This document shows, piece by piece, positions 62,070 through 64,000 of a stretch of DNA of 64,000 bases. How positions within the stretch are numbered: position 1 is the first letter of the stretch; every line of letters starts with the position of its first letter. The notes beneath the pieces are model-generated. The model ran no database searches. It had not been told where the DNA came from and was given only the letters and a program-made list of their open reading frames with translations. This DNA is from Kaistella treverensis (GTDB taxonomy: Bacteria; Bacteroidota; Bacteroidia; Flavobacteriales; Weeksellaceae), in the NCBI RefSeq assembly GCF_900114045.1, contig NZ_FORQ01000003.1, positions 186,001-250,000 of the forward strand, written 5' to 3'. The position numbers and the translations under genes were made by a program.

Positions 62070-62837
62070 TTAAAGGTCTCTTTTGTTAAATTTCAGAAGC
62101 GACCACAAAAACGGAACGAAAGTCCACAAGGTTAAAATAATCATTGAAATAACCAAGCCGCCACCGGAACCGAAAACCTGTTTGAAAATCGCACCTGCCT
62201 GACCCAACATCGCGGCAACATCCAGCTGCAAAAGCACAAAAATTCGTGATAAACCAATCGGGTTTATTGCTGCTAAAGTGGCCATAATTCCCTCAATCGG
62301 ATAATCTCCGAGTTGGAACATCAGCACAAGTAAAATTCCGTCGTAAATAATGGCGAAAAACATCCAGATAAAAATGGAAACACCGATTCCTTTCGCGCGG
62401 TCGCGGCTGGAAATCGCTGCAAGCATTGCTAAAGCGGTGAAAATTATCGACAGAAAAACTCCGGTAATTATCAGTGAAGCGCCGGTTTCTATTGATGAAT
62501 ATAGCAAAATCGGAATTCCGCAACCGAGCAGAAAAGCTAAAATTAATGCCGTTGAAAGGCCTAAAAATAAATTAAACCAAACTTTCGCGCGCGGCACCGG
62601 CTGACTCAGCAAAAGTTCAATAAACTGCGAGCTGTTGTACACGTAAATCGTGGAAAAAATAATGCTTACAAGCGGAACAACCAGCAAAACCACATTCAGC
62701 AAACTTAAAGTTGCTTTGGTGTAATTGCTTTCAAGACCTAAAACCGACCAGGAAATGATGAAAAGTAAAACCGTGTAAAGAATTACGATTTTGTTTTTTA
62801 AAATATCAAATAAAATAAAACGTGCTATTTTGTTCAT
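62070..62837 (-). CDS. nosY: NosY-like ABC transporter permease
   Basis: 255 residues with six predicted membrane helices and the ABC2-type pattern (FILFDILKNKIVILYTVLLFIISWSVLGLESNYTKATLSLLNVVLLVVPLVSIIFSTIYVYNSSQFIELLLSQPVPRAKVW). It pairs with the preceding NosF ATPase: the start overlaps its stop by four bases. NosFY with NosD delivers sulfur or copper to the CuZ/CuA centres of nitrous oxide reductase in the periplasm. Length matches NosY. Confidence 0.9.
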   Translation of the reverse strand: MNKIARFILFDILKNKIVILYTVLLFIISWSVLGLESNYTKATLSLLNVVLLVVPLVSIIFSTIYVYNSSQFIELLLSQPVPRAKVWFNLFLGLSTALILAFLLGCGIPILLYSSIETGASLIITGVFLSIIFTALAMLAAISSRDRAKGIGVSIFIWMFFAIIYDGILLVLMFQLGDYPIEGIMATLAAINPIGLSRIFVLLQLDVAAMLGQAGAIFKQVFGSGGGLVISMIILTLWTFVPFLWSLLKFNKRDL

Positions 62838-63547
62838 TTTTTCATCGCTTTTAAAATGGAAATAATTCCGTCGGAAATTTTCGCCGTATTGGTTTGCGTT
62901 TTCAGTTCTTCCACGGATTGGTGCACGAGAAGTTTTCCTTCGTTCATGAAAACGATTTCGGTAATCATATCATCGAGTTCGCTTAAAAGATGCGAAGTGA
63001 TAATGATGAGTTTCCCTTTATTTTTTTCCTTGAGGATTTTATTTTTCAGAATTTCTGTAGCCAGCGGATCGAGGCCGGCAGTCGGTTCATCGAGAATGAT
63101 GACTTTCGGATTAAACAGAAACGCAAGCACGGCGCTTACTTTTTGGGTAGTTCCACCCGACAGCGTGCGCATTTTTTTCTTATAAATGCTTTTCAGATCG
63201 AAGGCTTCCAGAAGTTCGGTGTCCAGTTCTTCCTCAGAATTTTTCCGGGTTTCTTTGATCATTTTTATGGTTTCTTCAATGGTCATATTTTCCGGATAAC
63301 GACCAATCTGCGGCATATAACCAATGATTTCGCGGTAGCGGTAATCTTCTTTTACGCTTTTTCCATCCACCAGAACATCGCCGGTTTCCACGACATTTAA
63401 ACCTAAAATACATTTAATGATGGTGGTTTTTCCGCATCCGTTCGGACCGATCAGCGCAATGGAATGTCCATTTTCGAATTTTAAGTTCACATCATCCAGC
63501 GCGGTGAACTTGTTAAATTTCTTGGTTAAATTTTTTATTTCAATCAT
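62834..63547 (-). CDS. nosF: NosF-like ABC transporter ATP-binding protein
   Basis: 237 residues. Walker A is GPNGCGKTTIIKCILGL, the signature LSGGTTQKVSAVLAFLFNPKVIILDEPTAGLDP and H-loop TSHLL. The order nosD-nosF-nosY and the NosD end upstream mark it as NosF, which powers NosY. It overlaps nosY by four bases, so translation is coupled. Confidence 0.92.
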   Translation of the reverse strand: MIEIKNLTKKFNKFTALDDVNLKFENGHSIALIGPNGCGKTTIIKCILGLNVVETGDVLVDGKSVKEDYRYREIIGYMPQIGRYPENMTIEETIKMIKETRKNSEEELDTELLEAFDLKSIYKKKMRTLSGGTTQKVSAVLAFLFNPKVIILDEPTAGLDPLATEILKNKILKEKNKGKLIIITSHLLSELDDMITEIVFMNEGKLLVHQSVEELKTQTNTAKISDGIISILKAMKK

Positions 63548-63597
63548 ATCATTCAGATGCTCACATCATCGTTTTAAAAAAATGGGCTTTAAAAGCT

Positions 63598-64000
63598 CTA
63601 AATTTTTACCGGTTTTAATACAGGATTTTCATCCACAAAACTTTCCGGTGTAAGTGTCGGCAGTATTTTTTCCATTTTATCTAAAGTATCCACGAGAAAA
63701 CTCCGGAAAAGCAACATAATCGACGGATTTTGTTCAACCAAAACCGAATATAAACTCAGCGGATGAAAAGGCACATCACCAATCTTATCCTTATTCAGAT
63801 CATAACCTTCATATTTGTCCCAGAAATTAAAGCGGAAATCGTTCATCACCACCGAACCACTCGTGCTTACATCAAAAGTATTGTTAATGAAATTGTTCCG
63901 GAAAACGCGATTTTCCATACAATTCGCATTGATTTTCAGCGCCCAGCCGTTGTCTTCAAACTGGTTGTTGTAAAAGTCGATTTTGGTGGCGCCGTCGGCA
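63598..64000 (-). CDS. nosD: NosD-type right-handed beta-helix protein (C-terminal part)
   Basis: The frame runs from the stop at 63598 to the right edge, so the N-terminus is outside. The 133 visible residues show the periplasmic copper-oxidase maturation pattern: NGWALKINANCMENRVFRNNFINNTFDVSTSGS, NFWDKYEGYDLNKDKIGDVPFHPLSLYSVLVEQNP and TLTPESFVDENPVLK. NosD is needed to mature the CuZ centre of nitrous oxide reductase. It is upstream of nosF by 50 bases. nosL and nosZ are expected further right. Confidence 0.93.
   Translation of the reverse strand, partial: ADGATKIDFYNNQFEDNGWALKINANCMENRVFRNNFINNTFDVSTSGSVVMNDFRFNFWDKYEGYDLNKDKIGDVPFHPLSLYSVLVEQNPSIMLLFRSFLVDTLDKMEKILPTLTPESFVDENPVLKPVKI

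Noticed and set aside
1-64000. CRISPR arrays, insertion sequences, prophage genes or rRNA operon
   Set aside because: No regularly spaced repeats, transposase or integrase frames, structural phage genes or rRNA sequences were seen.

Overview
The window looks like chromosome from a flavobacterium of the Chryseobacterium clade (Weeksellaceae). The evidence is an AT-rich sequence, upstream motifs of the Bacteroidetes type (TTTG, about 19 bases, then TAnnTTTG), type IX secretion (T9SS) sorting tails of both A and B type, the lemA-TPM-TPM gene set, DUF4295 next to rpmB-rpmG, and single-subunit GltX and MurB versions typical of the group. No transposase, phage gene, rRNA operon or CRISPR array was seen. 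It reads as a stable core-genome segment with a few accessory islands.

Layout. 1-1.6 kb: end of lemA and two TPM-domain genes. 1.7-4.7 kb: a DUF2807 lipoprotein divergent from an M3 metallopeptidase lipoprotein, then a 354-base gap holding a structured element. 5-9.2 kb: aminotransferase, murB, ribosomal proteins L28/L33, DUF4295 and ftsY. 9.3-14.4 kb: a GlsB-type membrane protein, sppA, folK and a tandem pair of outer-membrane proteins of which only the second has an OmpA domain. 14.5-22.4 kb: recQ, fmt, a giant T9SS type B surface protein, tsf and a secreted protein. 22.4-30.7 kb: tRNA methyltransferase, sensor kinase, riboflavin synthase, pdxA, yceD-rpmF, accB-accC and rocD. 30.7-35.6 kb: a surface-glycan island (three glycosyltransferases, a CDP-glycerol glycerophosphotransferase-like gene and a cupin mannose-6-phosphate isomerase). 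35.6-45.1 kb: gltX, accA, ftsE, rpmH, nrnA, hydrolase, dtd, greA, HIT and clpX. 45.2-48.7 kb: a T9SS type A protein, a tiny PID-TM-basic tail protein and a TlpA-like thioredoxin. 48.7-49.1 kb: tRNA-Met and a palindrome-rich stretch that looks like an orphan small-RNA gene. 49.1-59.2 kb: DUF3810, sugar MFS permease, plsC, gtrA, CCA-adding enzyme, a cobalamin-riboswitch-controlled TonB receptor and ppk1. 59.4-64 kb: a nitrous-oxide-reduction-associated region with a Crp/Fnr regulator, a haem-copper-oxidase-like membrane protein, a fasciclin lipoprotein, nosY, nosF and the end of nosD.

The points most worth a second look are: the orphan promoter-terminator unit with three nested palindromes at about 48.96-49.13 kb; a terminator-like hairpin between the greA promoter and greA, recalling the GraL arrangement of E. 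coli; the PID-type small protein beside a T9SS cargo; and two FNR-like boxes (TGAT-N4-ATCA) in the nos region next to a resident Crp/Fnr regulator. All family calls are from reading the sequence; no database search was run.
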